From Microvirga arvi (GTDB taxonomy: Bacteria > Pseudomonadota > Alphaproteobacteria > Rhizobiales > Beijerinckiaceae), in contig NZ_JAFEMD010000044.1 of assembly GCF_016892765.1 (NCBI RefSeq), positions 1-42,290 on the forward strand: a DNA stretch of 42,290 bases. The letters run 5' to 3'. A model generated the notes under the pieces. That model was not told the DNA's origin, searched no databases, and saw only the letters and a program-made list of their open reading frames with translations. Position numbers and translations under genes: made by a program. Shown in pieces: positions 33,414-41,261 of the stretch (within the stretch, counting starts at the first letter, position 1; the number at the start of each line of letters is the position of its first letter).

Positions 33414-33692
33414 ATGGATGATATTAAGTTTCATAAAGATAAACCCAATAATGGGGCTCCAAGAATCTACTCGCCTACTTACCAACCTTTGATGCAATCG
33501 CTCCTAGCAACCCTGGCCGATCTGGATTTCGACTACGAAAAGGAGCGCGAGAGGCTGAGCAGCGCATCACCAGACACCAACATCAAGATCCGTGCCCTCG
33601 AGAAGCTCAAAACACGGCACCAAGAGCGGCGCGAACCCTACATCCAGCAACTCGCCATCCTGCAGCAGCGCATGATGGAACTGAGAGCCTGA
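33414..33692 (+). CDS. Small coiled-coil protein, unknown
   Basis: A 92-residue cytoplasmic protein. GAGGAAG lies 4-5 bases before the ATG at 33414. After a polar N-terminus (MDDIKFHKDKPNNGAPRIYSP) residues about 30-90 are almost all helix-forming and highly charged (DFDYEKERERLSSAS, IRALEKLKTRHQERREPYIQQLAILQQRMMELRA), so it is probably a helical hairpin or coiled coil. I recognise no family. The first 20 codons are more AT-rich than the rest. A CRP-like palindrome upstream suggests control by the adjacent regulator (inference). Confidence 0.75.
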   Translation: MDDIKFHKDKPNNGAPRIYSPTYQPLMQSLLATLADLDFDYEKERERLSSASPDTNIKIRALEKLKTRHQERREPYIQQLAILQQRMMELRA

Positions 33693-33760
33693 TCTCATCT
33701 GTTCGACGCAACCAGACGCCAAGCGCCGGACTGAAGAACAAGAAATTTCTGGGGGCTAAA

Positions 33761-33820
33761 GCACTCGATGAACAGGTCACACGAGTGCCGTCACAAGACC
33801 TGAGCACTTCATGAATGCTC
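33761..33820 (+). other. Two hairpins in the leader of the gene at 33838
   Basis: First hairpin: GCACTCG (33761-33767) and CGAGTGC (33782-33788) with a 14-base loop. Second: GAGCA (33802-33806) and TGCTC (33816-33820) around CTTCATGAA. Neither has a T run, so they look like RNA structure in the 145-base leader rather than terminators. The second ends 17 bases before the ATG and could affect translation. Confidence 0.4.
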
Positions 33821-33837
33821 AAGTGGGATTGTAGCCA

Positions 33838-34269
33838 ATGACAGAGGAAGAGATTGAAGTCGTTGCAGAAGAGTTGGCCAAGATCGGTGGCGTGACTTGG
33901 TATCCGGGACGGGAGAAGGGGACTCTCATGAGGGTGGTCAGCGATCGCTATCGAGACCGTGCCAGGGTCGCGATCGAGGCTTTGGAGCGCTACCGCGCTG
34001 CCCGGCAAAATTCTCTCACTCAGGACAACCAGAAGGCTCAAAAATCCCCGGCGATCAAGGCGCCGCCCGCTCACACCGGCGAGGACATCAGGCCTGGGGC
34101 AACGGTGATCTATCGCCCGCCAGGAGACCGCAGGGCCTATCCATGTCGCGTTGTCGAGATCGAGGGCAACCGCGCCTATCTCGCTCCGATACTCAGAGCC
34201 TGCACGGACTGGGTCTCGATCGAGCACCTCATGCCTGCCAAGACGGACGAGGTCGTGGCACAGGACTGA
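33838..34269 (+). CDS. Conserved-looking protein, unknown
   Basis: A 143-residue protein with no family I can name. Residues 1-60 are a helical, acidic then basic region (TEEEIEVVAEELAKIGGVTWYPGREKGTLMRVVSDRYRDRARVAIEALERYRAAR). A Gln/Lys/Pro-rich linker follows, and residues about 85-135 read PGATVIYRPPGDRRAYPCRVVEIEGNRAYLAPILRACTDWVSIEHLMP, which looks like a small SH3-like or Tudor-like beta barrel. Such a barrel could bind nucleic acid or protein, but that is a guess. The ribosome site before the ATG is weak. It converges with the solute-binding protein gene across a terminator hairpin. Confidence 0.75.
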   Translation: MTEEEIEVVAEELAKIGGVTWYPGREKGTLMRVVSDRYRDRARVAIEALERYRAARQNSLTQDNQKAQKSPAIKAPPAHTGEDIRPGATVIYRPPGDRRAYPCRVVEIEGNRAYLAPILRACTDWVSIEHLMPAKTDEVVAQD

Positions 34270-34275
34270 ACAGAA

Positions 34276-34303
34276 AAGGGCGGCCCATCCCCGAGCCGCC
34301 CTT
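34276..34303. terminator. Terminator between convergent genes
   Basis: AAGGGCGGC (34276-34284) and GCCGCCCTT (34295-34303), a perfect 9-base stem with a 10-base loop. On the minus strand it is followed by TTCTGTTC after the closing T pair, so it is the terminator of the solute-binding protein gene; it may also stop plus-strand transcripts. Confidence 0.8.
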
Positions 34304-34324
34304 CCTGGTTGACCGAGCCGGTGC

Positions 34325-35443
34325 TTACTGGGTCAGCTTGGTGTACGCACCGCCCTTCCAGACATTGATGTCGTATTTCGGATCCTTGATGTCGCCCTTC
34401 TGATCAAAGGTGACCGGCCCGATAACCGTATCGACGGTGGTGCTGCGCAGCGTTTTGGCGACGGCTTTCGGATCCGTGCTGCCCGCCTTGGCAATCCCGC
34501 CGGCGATAGCCTGGACCGTCGCGTAGGAGAACAGGGTGAAGCCCTCCGGCTCGAAACCGATCTGCTTGAACTGGCCCAGCGCCTCCTTGGCCGTCTCGCT
34601 GCCGCGGGCATCCGGCGGGAAGGTGAACAGGGTACCGTCCGCAGCAGGCCCTGCCACCGATGCGAATTCGGGCGTCGCGAGGCTGTCGCCCATCATCAGC
34701 TGGAATTTATAGTTCTGATCGGCGGCCTGTCGCATCAAGAGGCCGCCTTCGGTGTGATATCCGCCGAAATAGAGGAACTCGACGCCCTGGCTTTTGAGGC
34801 GGTTGACCACCGCCGTGTAGTCCTTCTCGCCGGCATTGATGCCCTCGTAGAGCACCTCCTTGACGCCTGCAGCGTTCAAGGAGGCTCTCACCACATCCGC
34901 GAGCCCTTTGCCGTAGGCGCTCTTATCGTGGAGGATGGCGATCTTCTTCGTCCCATAGTTCTGCTTGATCCACGGCCCGATGAACTTGCCCTGCGCATCG
35001 TCGCGGCCGTAGAGGCGCATGATCGTCGTCCAGCCCTGCTCCGCCGCCTTGTCCGTCATGGCCGGATTGCTGGAGGCCGGGCTCATCATCAGCACGTCGG
35101 CCTCGGCATAGACCTCCGATGCGGGAATCGACGATCCGGAACAGGCATGCCCGTCCACGAACTTGATGCCATCCGACACGATGCGGTTGGCGATGGCCAC
35201 GGCCTGCTTGGGATCGCAGGCATCGTCATAGACGACGACCTTGATGGTGTTGCCGTTCACGCCGCCGTTCTTGTTGACGGCCTGTGCGGCAAGCTCCGCT
35301 CCGTTCTTGAGCTGCTCGCCGATGCTGGCCACGGCTCCGGTCATGGGACCCGCCACGGCGATTCTGATCTCCTCCGCCCGGGCGAAGCCCATGCCGGCGA
35401 GCAGAGCCAGGGCAGAGAGGGAATGGACATAGCCTTTCTTCAT
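34325..35443 (-). CDS. Branched-chain-amino-acid-type ABC solute-binding protein
   Basis: LivK-type periplasmic binding protein of 372 residues (SBP family 6). Residues 1-23 are a signal peptide ending GFARA-EE. IRIAVAGPMTGAVASIGEQLKNGAELAAQAVNKNGGVNGNTIKVVVYDDACDPKQAVAIANRIV is the standard first lobe, and VDGHACSGSSIPASEVY lines the ligand amino/carboxyl pocket. Cys residues in YDDACDP and GHACSGS match the disulphide of this family. AGGAGG lies 7 bases before the ATG. The start overlaps the stop of the oxidase gene by ATGA, which couples the two. No liv permease or ATPase genes are in the window. Confidence 0.95.
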   Translation of the reverse strand: MKKGYVHSLSALALLAGMGFARAEEIRIAVAGPMTGAVASIGEQLKNGAELAAQAVNKNGGVNGNTIKVVVYDDACDPKQAVAIANRIVSDGIKFVDGHACSGSSIPASEVYAEADVLMMSPASSNPAMTDKAAEQGWTTIMRLYGRDDAQGKFIGPWIKQNYGTKKIAILHDKSAYGKGLADVVRASLNAAGVKEVLYEGINAGEKDYTAVVNRLKSQGVEFLYFGGYHTEGGLLMRQAADQNYKFQLMMGDSLATPEFASVAGPAADGTLFTFPPDARGSETAKEALGQFKQIGFEPEGFTLFSYATVQAIAGGIAKAGSTDPKAVAKTLRSTTVDTVIGPVTFDQKGDIKDPKYDINVWKGGAYTKLTQ

Positions 35444-36615
35444 GGGGTTGCCTCCTGCTTCTTATGCGTGGTGCCTCGAGACGATTGTGCTCCGAACCGG
35501 CTGATCTGGAAACGGGAGATGTCGCTCCTTGAAGCCTTCCCTAAGGCAAGGTCAGCGAGCACCTCCCCGATCACGCTGGCGAACTTGAAGCCGTGCCCCG
35601 AGCATGGCGATGCCAGGACGACCCGCGGGTCGGCGGGCGAGAGATCAATCACGAAATCCTCGTCCGGCGTGCGGGTATACATGCAGGTGCGCATCTGCCG
35701 GAGGGGACCGTTTGCATCGGGCATCGCCAGCTTGAGCATCCGCCGGATCTGCGCCTCGTCGGCGGAATTGCCATCCTGCACAAGGGCTTCCGCCGCAGGC
35801 AGGGCCAGCCCCTCCCGATGGGAGGCCATCTTGACGCCGGTGCCGGCGAAGTCGGGAAAGCCGTAGCAGGCGTCGTCCTCGGATTCGAGCAGGAAGACCG
35901 GGCAGCGATCCGGGGTGAAGAGAGACCGATCCAGTGGCGAGAACCAGCCGAGCACCTGGCGCGTGATCTTGAGATGGGGCTTGAGTTCGGGCGCGAAATC
36001 GCCGATCCAGGCACCGGCCGCGATGACTACCGATCCGACCTCGATCACCTCGGCCTCCGTCCGCACGCGGATGCCGGCTCCGAAGGGCTCGATCGCCAGA
36101 ACGCGTGTGCTCAGGCGGGTCTCGGCTCCATGGTTCTCCGCCTGACGCATGAACTCCCGGATGGCCAACTCCGGCCGCAGGAACCCGCCCTCAGGCTGGA
36201 ACAGGCCGGTCCAGTTCGACGGCACCCTAAAGCCCGGAAAGCGCCGGGTGATGTCGGCCGCGCTCAGCACCTCGTGGGTGAGATCGTGCTGCCGGGAGGC
36301 CTCAAGGGATCCGCTTACGATGGATGCTCCGGGATAGCCCGCTTCGAGAACGCCCGTCACGGTCAGGATCGTCTGGCCGGACAACTCCTCCAACTCGCGC
36401 CATTTCTCGAGAGCACGGCGAACCAGGGGAACGTAGGACGGATGTTCGAAATAGGAGAGCCGGATGATTCTGCTCTCCCCATGCGACGATCCCTTGTCAT
36501 GCGCGGGCTCGAACTGCTCGATGCCGACGACGCGCCGCCCCTGTCGTGCCAGGTTGAAGAGAGCGGCGCTGCCCATGGCTCCGAGCCCAATCACCGCCAC
36601 ATCGAACGTCTTCAT
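35440..36615 (-). CDS. FAD-dependent amino-acid oxidase (sarcosine/N-methyltryptophan oxidase type)
   Basis: A 391-residue monomeric-sarcosine-oxidase-like flavoenzyme that would oxidise an N-methyl or secondary amino acid to an imine with H2O2 release. The FAD Rossmann motif is DVAVIGLGAMGSAALFNLARQG, followed by HDKGSSHGESRIIRLSYFEHPSYVPL, the family signature with the substrate-side residues. Cys338 in LASPCSGHGFKFA is the cysteine that binds FAD covalently in MSOX and MTOX. The ATG at 36615 has AAAGGGG upstream; the frame extends 290 bases further but through an intergenic terminator. It overlaps the following solute-binding protein gene by 4 bases, suggesting that protein binds the same substrate or its precursor. 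Confidence 0.93.
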   Translation of the reverse strand: MKTFDVAVIGLGAMGSAALFNLARQGRRVVGIEQFEPAHDKGSSHGESRIIRLSYFEHPSYVPLVRRALEKWRELEELSGQTILTVTGVLEAGYPGASIVSGSLEASRQHDLTHEVLSAADITRRFPGFRVPSNWTGLFQPEGGFLRPELAIREFMRQAENHGAETRLSTRVLAIEPFGAGIRVRTEAEVIEVGSVVIAAGAWIGDFAPELKPHLKITRQVLGWFSPLDRSLFTPDRCPVFLLESEDDACYGFPDFAGTGVKMASHREGLALPAAEALVQDGNSADEAQIRRMLKLAMPDANGPLRQMRTCMYTRTPDEDFVIDLSPADPRVVLASPCSGHGFKFASVIGEVLADLALGKASRSDISRFQISRFGAQSSRGTTHKKQEATP

Positions 36616-36747
36616 CGAGTCCCCTTTGCCGAGCACCATGCGGCTGATCGGCACCCGGCTTCGGGTACCGTCCGGTAAAGTAAAGTCTTCTGCACCCGTG
36701 CCAACCCGTTTTTTGTTGCTTACGGAGCCTGATCGGCAGGAAACGAA

Positions 36748-36770
36748 GCGCCCCGGAAGAGCCGGGGCGC
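36748..36770 (-). terminator. Terminator of the RTX gene
   Basis: GCGCCCCGG (36748-36756) and CCGGGGCGC (36762-36770), a perfect 9-base stem with a 5-base loop, followed on the minus strand by TTCGTTTCC. It lies 41 bases past the RTX stop and separates it from the oxidase gene. Confidence 0.75.
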
Positions 36771-36811
36771 AGGCGCCTTGAAGGTCGGGGGTAGAGCTTT
36801 CCCCGGGCGTA

Positions 36812-38047
36812 TCACAGGATATCGAAATCAGATGCCCTGAGAGACGACAGCGCCGTGTTGGCGAAGGTGAGCGTGTTTGCGCCGTAGGTGATGGTGACGT
36901 CTCCATCGTCGACCACGGCCGTCGCGATCAGCTGCGCGAAGCTCTCCAGACCGGTTGCTCCGATCCGAACTGTATCGATGCCACGCTGGAACCCGTAGAT
37001 CGTGTCGTGTCCCTCGTTCTCCATATCGAACACGAAGATGTCGCTGCCCGGCCCGCCGCGCAGATGATCGTTGCCCTGTCTCCCGCGGATGGTATCGTTT
37101 CCGCTGCCACCATCGATCTTATCGTTGCCGGAATCGCCGTCGATATTGTCAGCACCGCTGTTACCGTAGATGCGATCAGATCCGCTTTGGCCGCCGAGGA
37201 AGTCGTCCCCGCTGCCGCCTCTCACCGTGTCGTTGCCGACACCGCCGCCAACGATGTCGTCACCTTCCTCGCCCCGCAGATCATCCGCATTGCCTCCCCC
37301 TTCGATGACATCGCCGCCGCGTGCGCCGTAGATAGTGTCGGATCCCGCACCGCCATAGAGGAAATCGCCGCGGAAGAGGCCGGCGGCACCGTCCTCCGAG
37401 CCCTTTATCACGTCGTTACCGTTGCCGCCCCATGCCCAGCCTCTGCCGCTCTGGATGGTGAGCGTGTCGTTGCCTGAAAGACCCGCCAGGAAGTTGTAGT
37501 CGGCGTTGCCCTGCAGATTGTCTTTCCCCGAGCCGCCCGACTTGAAGTCCGGAACAATGCTTTCGGGAAGCCATATGCCGTCTACCTGGGCTTGAGCGGC
37601 GGCATCGCTGGAGAAGGTGGCGCCGGACTCTCTTACGAACCCGCCGACCCCCAACCCGGGATCTCTGAGACGCATGGACAGGGAGGCGAGCGGATCATCC
37701 GGCGCGCCGGTGAACTGAATGTCGATGGCATTGCGGATCGGATCATCGATGCCGACGAGATCATCCTCCGTGTAATCGCCCACGAGTGGCTGCGGGAACA
37801 ACAGGTCGAGTCCTTCGGTGCCGATAGGGATCTCGATGGCTGTCAGCGGCACCGGCGGCAGGTTATCCTCAACCAGCTGGAGGGCCGCTCCCGTAAAGCT
37901 GATGAAGCCGGTCAAAAGCTGGCCTTCAGTGTAGCCGAAGGCAGCTGCACCGAATTGGGACGACAGGAGCGAGAGATCCGAAAGGTCTGTTCTCTGAAAC
38001 GCACCCTCGACACCACCGTAAAAGATGTATCGCAGTTCCTCTTCCAT
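36812..38047 (-). CDS. RTX (hemolysin-type calcium-binding repeat) secreted protein
   Basis: A 411-residue protein without a Sec signal. Residues about 1-170 have no recognisable domain (FYGGVEGAFQRTD, ISFTGAALQLVEDNLPPVPLTAIEIPI). Residues about 173-335 hold roughly 16 tandem nonapeptides of the GGxGxDxxx type (for example GGNGNDVIK, GGAGSDTIY, GGSGNDTIR), which form a calcium-loaded beta roll outside the cell. The last 60 residues (FVFDMENEGHDTIYGF, then LTFANTALSSLRASDFDIL) are a typical uncleaved type I secretion signal. No type I ABC/membrane-fusion genes are in the window. No protease or lipase motif is visible, so it may be a surface or matrix protein. Confidence 0.92.
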   Translation of the reverse strand: MEEELRYIFYGGVEGAFQRTDLSDLSLLSSQFGAAAFGYTEGQLLTGFISFTGAALQLVEDNLPPVPLTAIEIPIGTEGLDLLFPQPLVGDYTEDDLVGIDDPIRNAIDIQFTGAPDDPLASLSMRLRDPGLGVGGFVRESGATFSSDAAAQAQVDGIWLPESIVPDFKSGGSGKDNLQGNADYNFLAGLSGNDTLTIQSGRGWAWGGNGNDVIKGSEDGAAGLFRGDFLYGGAGSDTIYGARGGDVIEGGGNADDLRGEEGDDIVGGGVGNDTVRGGSGDDFLGGQSGSDRIYGNSGADNIDGDSGNDKIDGGSGNDTIRGRQGNDHLRGGPGSDIFVFDMENEGHDTIYGFQRGIDTVRIGATGLESFAQLIATAVVDDGDVTITYGANTLTFANTALSSLRASDFDIL

Positions 38048-38416
38048 GGCTGGCTACTCCCTGCACGAGTTTTCAGAAAGTGTTGCCCCGCATATGGTAC
38101 AAGCCGTTTTCAGTGGGATTACGCGTTGGCATTGGTTATAGGCTCAGCCTTGCTCCGCTAAACTTAAGGCTGTCATTTCGGCTTATGCATATGCCGCGAA
38201 CAGACCTCCATTGGGCTCCTTAGAATAATTTCCAGCAGGCGTGAGCAGGAATACTTTTAGGGATGATCCTCCTTAAGTGGCCTCTCCCACTGGAAGTGCT
38301 CCCCCTGGCGGAGCTTTTGTCGCGATACAGTCGGTCGGCTCCGCGGGTCCTGTGCTTTTTGCGGGAACTCTTTTAGCCCAACTGCAATTCCCGTCCATCG
38401 AACGAGGAGAAACAAC
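38048..38416. other. Intergenic region between divergent RTX and YidB-like genes
   Basis: About 370 bases with promoters for both flanking genes expected. I see no gene, strong hairpin or repeat. Open frames crossing it are antisense to the flanking genes. Confidence 0.45.
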
Positions 38417-38920
38417 ATGAGTCGCGGCTTTCCATCTATGACAGCTCTTCTGGGACTTCTGGCTGTCGCCGGGTACCAGAACAGGGACAAGATTGCCGAG
38501 ATGCTCGGCGGACTCTCGGGCAATGCAGGCGGTGCGCCGGGAGGCCAAGGGCAGCAGCCGGGTGCACCGGGAAGCCTTGGCGGAATGGGGAGTCTTGGGG
38601 GCCTCGGCGGCCTGCTGGGCGGCCTGGGCGGCAACACCAGCCCGGGAGGGTTGGTGAGCGGCGGCTTGGGCGAGCTGATCAACAGCTTCCGCCAGAGCGG
38701 CCACGGGGACGTGGCCGATTCCTGGGTCGGCACCGGCCCCAACAAGGAAGTAGCCCCCCAACAGCTGGAACAAGCGATCGGTCCCGATGTGCTGGCGACC
38801 CTCACGCAGCAGACCGGCCTGTCGCGCGAGGAGCTTCTCTCGCGCCTGTCGCAGAATCTTCCGCAGGCGGTGGACAAGTACACTCCGCAGGGGCGGCTTC
38901 CGACCGAGAACGACCTCTAG
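38417..38920 (+). CDS. YidB family (DUF937) protein
   Basis: A 167-residue protein of the YidB/DUF937 type. MTALLGLLAVAGYQNRDKIAEMLGGL at the start is followed by a Gly/Pro/Gln-rich low-complexity stretch (residues about 35-85), then the conserved domain: LVSGGLGELINSFRQSGHGDVADSWVGTGPNKEVAPQQLEQAIGPDVLATLTQQTGLSREELLSRLSQNLPQAVDKYTPQGRLP. Function is unknown. GAGGAGA lies 6 bases before the ATG at 38417. Its layout (Gly-rich N-part plus small helical domain) is reminiscent of the TerB-like protein at 6551, though they are not clearly related. Confidence 0.9.
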   Translation: MSRGFPSMTALLGLLAVAGYQNRDKIAEMLGGLSGNAGGAPGGQGQQPGAPGSLGGMGSLGGLGGLLGGLGGNTSPGGLVSGGLGELINSFRQSGHGDVADSWVGTGPNKEVAPQQLEQAIGPDVLATLTQQTGLSREELLSRLSQNLPQAVDKYTPQGRLPTENDL

Positions 38921-38957
38921 CAGAGCGGTAGCCTATACCGAGCATGTATGGATGATT

Positions 38958-38989
38958 GTGCGCTCCTGGGATCCATCCTGAGAGCGCAC
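38958..38989. other. Hairpin downstream of the YidB-like gene
   Basis: GTGCGCTC (38958-38965) and GAGCGCAC (38982-38989), a perfect 8-base stem with an inner GGAT/ATCC pairing. It lies 37 bases past the YidB-like stop and lacks a T run; it may be a weak terminator. Confidence 0.4.
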
Positions 38990-39196
38990 TCGTCCGGCGC
39001 TTCCCTTGCGTCCGTCGCACCTTTCGCTCCCAGAACTACGTTATCTCCCAACAGGCAGCAATCGAGTCTCTCCTCCTTCGGCTTGAAGGTGTTCATCCTT
39101 TTGTACCTGCCACTACCTCTATCGTTTCCTCCATCTGACCGGCCAATCGGATAGGCTTGTCTGACTTCGTTTCGCAACGAGGCGGGGGAGAGGCTG

Positions 39197-39439
39197 ATGC
39201 ATACGGATCGGTTTGTCGTCTTTAAGTTCGAGGGCGAGTGGCTGGTCACCTACTCAGATCGAAGGCAGACAGCATTTGCAACACGTGAGGATGCTGAGCG
39301 CTCCGCCTTCGATGCGGCGGACGTTCTCGCCTCCAGCGGCCACGCCGTATCCGTACTCATCATCCCGGATGATGCGGACGATTCTGCCGGAGCTGTCATG
39401 GGCTCTCGAGGAAGCTCACGGCAGACAAATCTGAACTGA
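39197..39439 (+). CDS. Small protein, DUF2188-like, copy 1
   Basis: An 80-residue protein with GGGGGAGAGG just upstream of the ATG. RFVVFKFEGEWLVTYSDRRQTAFATREDAERSAFDAADVLASSGHAVSVLIIPDD has the beta-beta-beta-helix-beta layout of the small DUF2188-type domain. It aligns without gaps with the protein at 41262 across about 50 positions (F-V...W-V-S, a charged E-D/E-A helix, S-G then V-V/I-I-P). Function unknown. It lies alone, with about 150 non-coding bases on each side. Confidence 0.65.
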   Translation: MHTDRFVVFKFEGEWLVTYSDRRQTAFATREDAERSAFDAADVLASSGHAVSVLIIPDDADDSAGAVMGSRGSSRQTNLN

Positions 39440-39597
39440 ACTTCTGGCGTGCATCCCGTCTCCGGGTTCCATCAGGAGAGAACGCCTGTCGGCTCCCTTT
39501 CTCCAACCTGGCAAGCTTGCCGCAAGCTTGGGCATTCAGTTGCCACAATTGGATGCCCAATAGCCAAGATTGCTTTGAATGTTCATTGGAGAGGATT

Positions 39598-39861
39598 GTG
39601 ACAGGAGCCTACAGTCTAGACGAGATGGTTGATCTCCTCGCCCTGAACCGCCCCATCGAGGGATCGGGCAGCCTCACGATGACGGGCAAGGTCGCGACCC
39701 TGCCTCTTCGAGAGGCGGTGACCCTGGTCGTGGAGGAGTGGTCCGACGACAAGTTCAGGCAGTTGAGCGCCGTCATCGTCAGACCTTCGGGTCCTCCAAT
39801 CCGCAGCCTGGAAGAGATCAGGGACCTCTATGCACAAGCGGAGGCTGCCCCTGCTTCCTGA
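39598..39861 (+). CDS. Small protein, unknown
   Basis: An 87-residue protein starting at GTG 39598, chosen because GGAGAGG lies 5 bases upstream; an in-frame ATG at 39553 and a TTG at 39517 have no ribosome site. TGAYSLDEMVDLLALNRPIEGSGSLTMTGKVATLPLREAVTLVVEEWSDDKFRQLSAVIVRPSGPPIRSLEEIRDLYAQAEAAP shows two helices flanking a beta section. The W-S-D-D-K-F and R-P-S-G-P-P motifs are distinctive, but I recognise no family. Confidence 0.55.
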   Translation: MTGAYSLDEMVDLLALNRPIEGSGSLTMTGKVATLPLREAVTLVVEEWSDDKFRQLSAVIVRPSGPPIRSLEEIRDLYAQAEAAPAS

Positions 39862-40057
39862 GAAGTCTCCGGCCTGTCGTTCCGGCGCCTTCCAGATGCT
39901 TGAGGGCGCAACCCAGTCTCGGAACGCTGCTTGCCGCCCTTGTCCGAAACGCCACGTTTCAGCCTCGGAGCAGGCGATTTTGCACCTTGACGAAAGGACC
40001 CTCTTCGCGTCTATTGCGCCACCTGCGAAGCAGGATCCCGATCCTGCCTTGCCGCGT

Positions 40058-40148
40058 GGAGACGTGGCCGAGCGGCTGAAGGCACTCGTTTGCTAAATGA
40101 GCATACCCCAAAAGGGTATCGAGGGTTCGAATCCCTCCGTCTCCGCCA
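40058..40148 (+). tRNA. tRNA-Ser (anticodon GCU)
   Basis: A 91-base class II tRNA including an encoded CCA. Acceptor stem GGAGACG (40058-40064) pairs with CGTCTCC (40138-40144), then discriminator G and CCA. The anticodon arm is CTCGT-TTGCTAA-ATGAG with anticodon GCT at 40092-40094. A long variable arm (ATACCCC-AAAA-GGGTAT) and the T arm GAGGGTTCGAATCCCTC follow. It reads AGC/AGU codons. Its 3' end runs directly into an imperfect dyad (see findings). Confidence 0.97.
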
Positions 40149-40202
40149 TCATTTTATCGTAAGATACTGAAAAGATTACGAAAGATGATGGACAACAAAA
40201 CT

Positions 40203-40226
40203 CTTCCCCACCTTCTTCCCCACCTT
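40203..40226. repeat. Tandem 12-base repeat
   Basis: CTTCCCCACCTT occurs twice in perfect tandem, 55 bases past the tRNA-Ser. It may be a relic of an attachment site or simple-sequence slippage. Confidence 0.7.
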
Positions 40227-40403
40227 TGCTCTAGGCTTGGCTATCCAACCATCAAGGCTCGGGTACCCAGAGATGCCTGCCCCTGTGCTGCTTGAGCAGT
40301 GGGCGGACTTCCAAGCTTCTCACCAACGCAGCCTTCTTCATGGCGCCCCTGGAACTCTGCAGAAGCTCTGCCGTTGTCCTGACCCAAAGAATGGGGAGCG
40401 CTC

Positions 40404-40619
40404 ATGAGCCTGCAGAGCACCGCCTACACCTGCACAGCCCGCCATCGTCCCGAGGATGACCTCTTTCACTACGACCGGTCTCGGGCTCCCAAGCCCACCG
40501 AATGTGATACGGGGCTGTCCATCGCCAAAGCCTCGGCCCGGCACTGGGTTGTCAGCCTGCGTCCGCGCTGGCTGCTCAATCGGTCGCAGCCTCTCATCCA
40601 GCCGCGTACTGAGGGGTAG
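40404..40619 (+). CDS. Possible small protein, unknown
   Basis: A 71-codon frame with GGGGAG five to six bases before the ATG. The product (starts MSLQSTAYTCTARHRPEDDLFHYDRS) is rich in Arg, Ser and Cys and has no recognisable domain. The ribosome site is the main support; composition gives little. It may be a remnant or a non-coding frame. Confidence 0.35.
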   Translation: MSLQSTAYTCTARHRPEDDLFHYDRSRAPKPTECDTGLSIAKASARHWVVSLRPRWLLNRSQPLIQPRTEG

Positions 40620-40639
40620 CCGCCCCGTGAGCCGGAGGG

Positions 40640-40807
40640 CTATCGCGCTGAGCGAAACATCTCATCAGCCCATCGGTCATACACACGCTGGATAGCGAGG
40701 TAGGCCTCGTATGCTTGGTCATAGCGGTGGGTTGCCGTAAAGCGCTCCCTCAGGGCGTGCAGGCGCTCAAGCCGATGGGTCCACTGCGCTTGCCGTTCGC
40801 GAGACAT
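40640..40807 (-). CDS. Small helical protein, unknown
   Basis: A 55-residue protein, MSRERQAQWTHRLERLHALRERFTATHRYDQAYEAYLAIQRVYDRWADEMFRSAR, given here only as its key parts: two amphipathic helices rich in Arg and aromatic residues (HRLERLHALRERF and YEAYLAIQRVYDRWADEMF). GGGAGGGG lies just before the ATG at 40807, strong support for translation. The same frame is open to 41152 but the upstream part has no such site and looks non-coding. No family recognised; the basic helical hairpin could bind protein or nucleic acid. Confidence 0.55.
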   Translation of the reverse strand: MSRERQAQWTHRLERLHALRERFTATHRYDQAYEAYLAIQRVYDRWADEMFRSAR

Positions 40808-41261
40808 GATCCCCTCCCTTGAAAGGGATGTCAGCGATGATTTTACACCCCCTCCCCTGAACGAACCGTGCGCAAACGCATCATGCGAGCGACGAGCTTG
40901 GATTAGCTCTTGGTGACGAGGGGCTGCAAAGAAAGAGCGCCCATTCTGCTGGCGCTCTAGGTGGGCCGCTGGTGCGACCATCCAGGGAGAACGACTGTGC
41001 CACATGGCACAGGGACGAGGCTGCGCCCGAAAGGTAACTGAACTGTTAACGGGGCTATGGCGAGCATTGCCTCGGGAGAATTGGAGAGAGCACACGGTGA
41101 GGACCGCCACAAAAGCAGACTGCGCACCCGCAGACAGCAAAGCACCTATCACTCGTGCCTGCGGTTTAGATTAGCCTCCTGAGGCGTCCTACCTCACCTG
41201 AGTTGTTGCTGAGATGAGGCGCACTGGTACGCTCCTATTATGCTTGGAAGGAGCGACCAAG
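40808..41261. other. Intergenic region with an 18-base palindrome
   Basis: About 450 bases without a supported gene. CTGTGCCA-CA-TGGCACAG at 40995-41012 is a dyad with perfect 8-base arms and a 2-base centre. The promoters of both flanking small genes should lie here. Confidence 0.5.

Noticed and set aside
40808..41152. N-terminal extension of the small gene at 40640-40807
   Set aside because: The strong ribosome site is at 40807; the upstream part is compositionally odd and crosses a palindrome.
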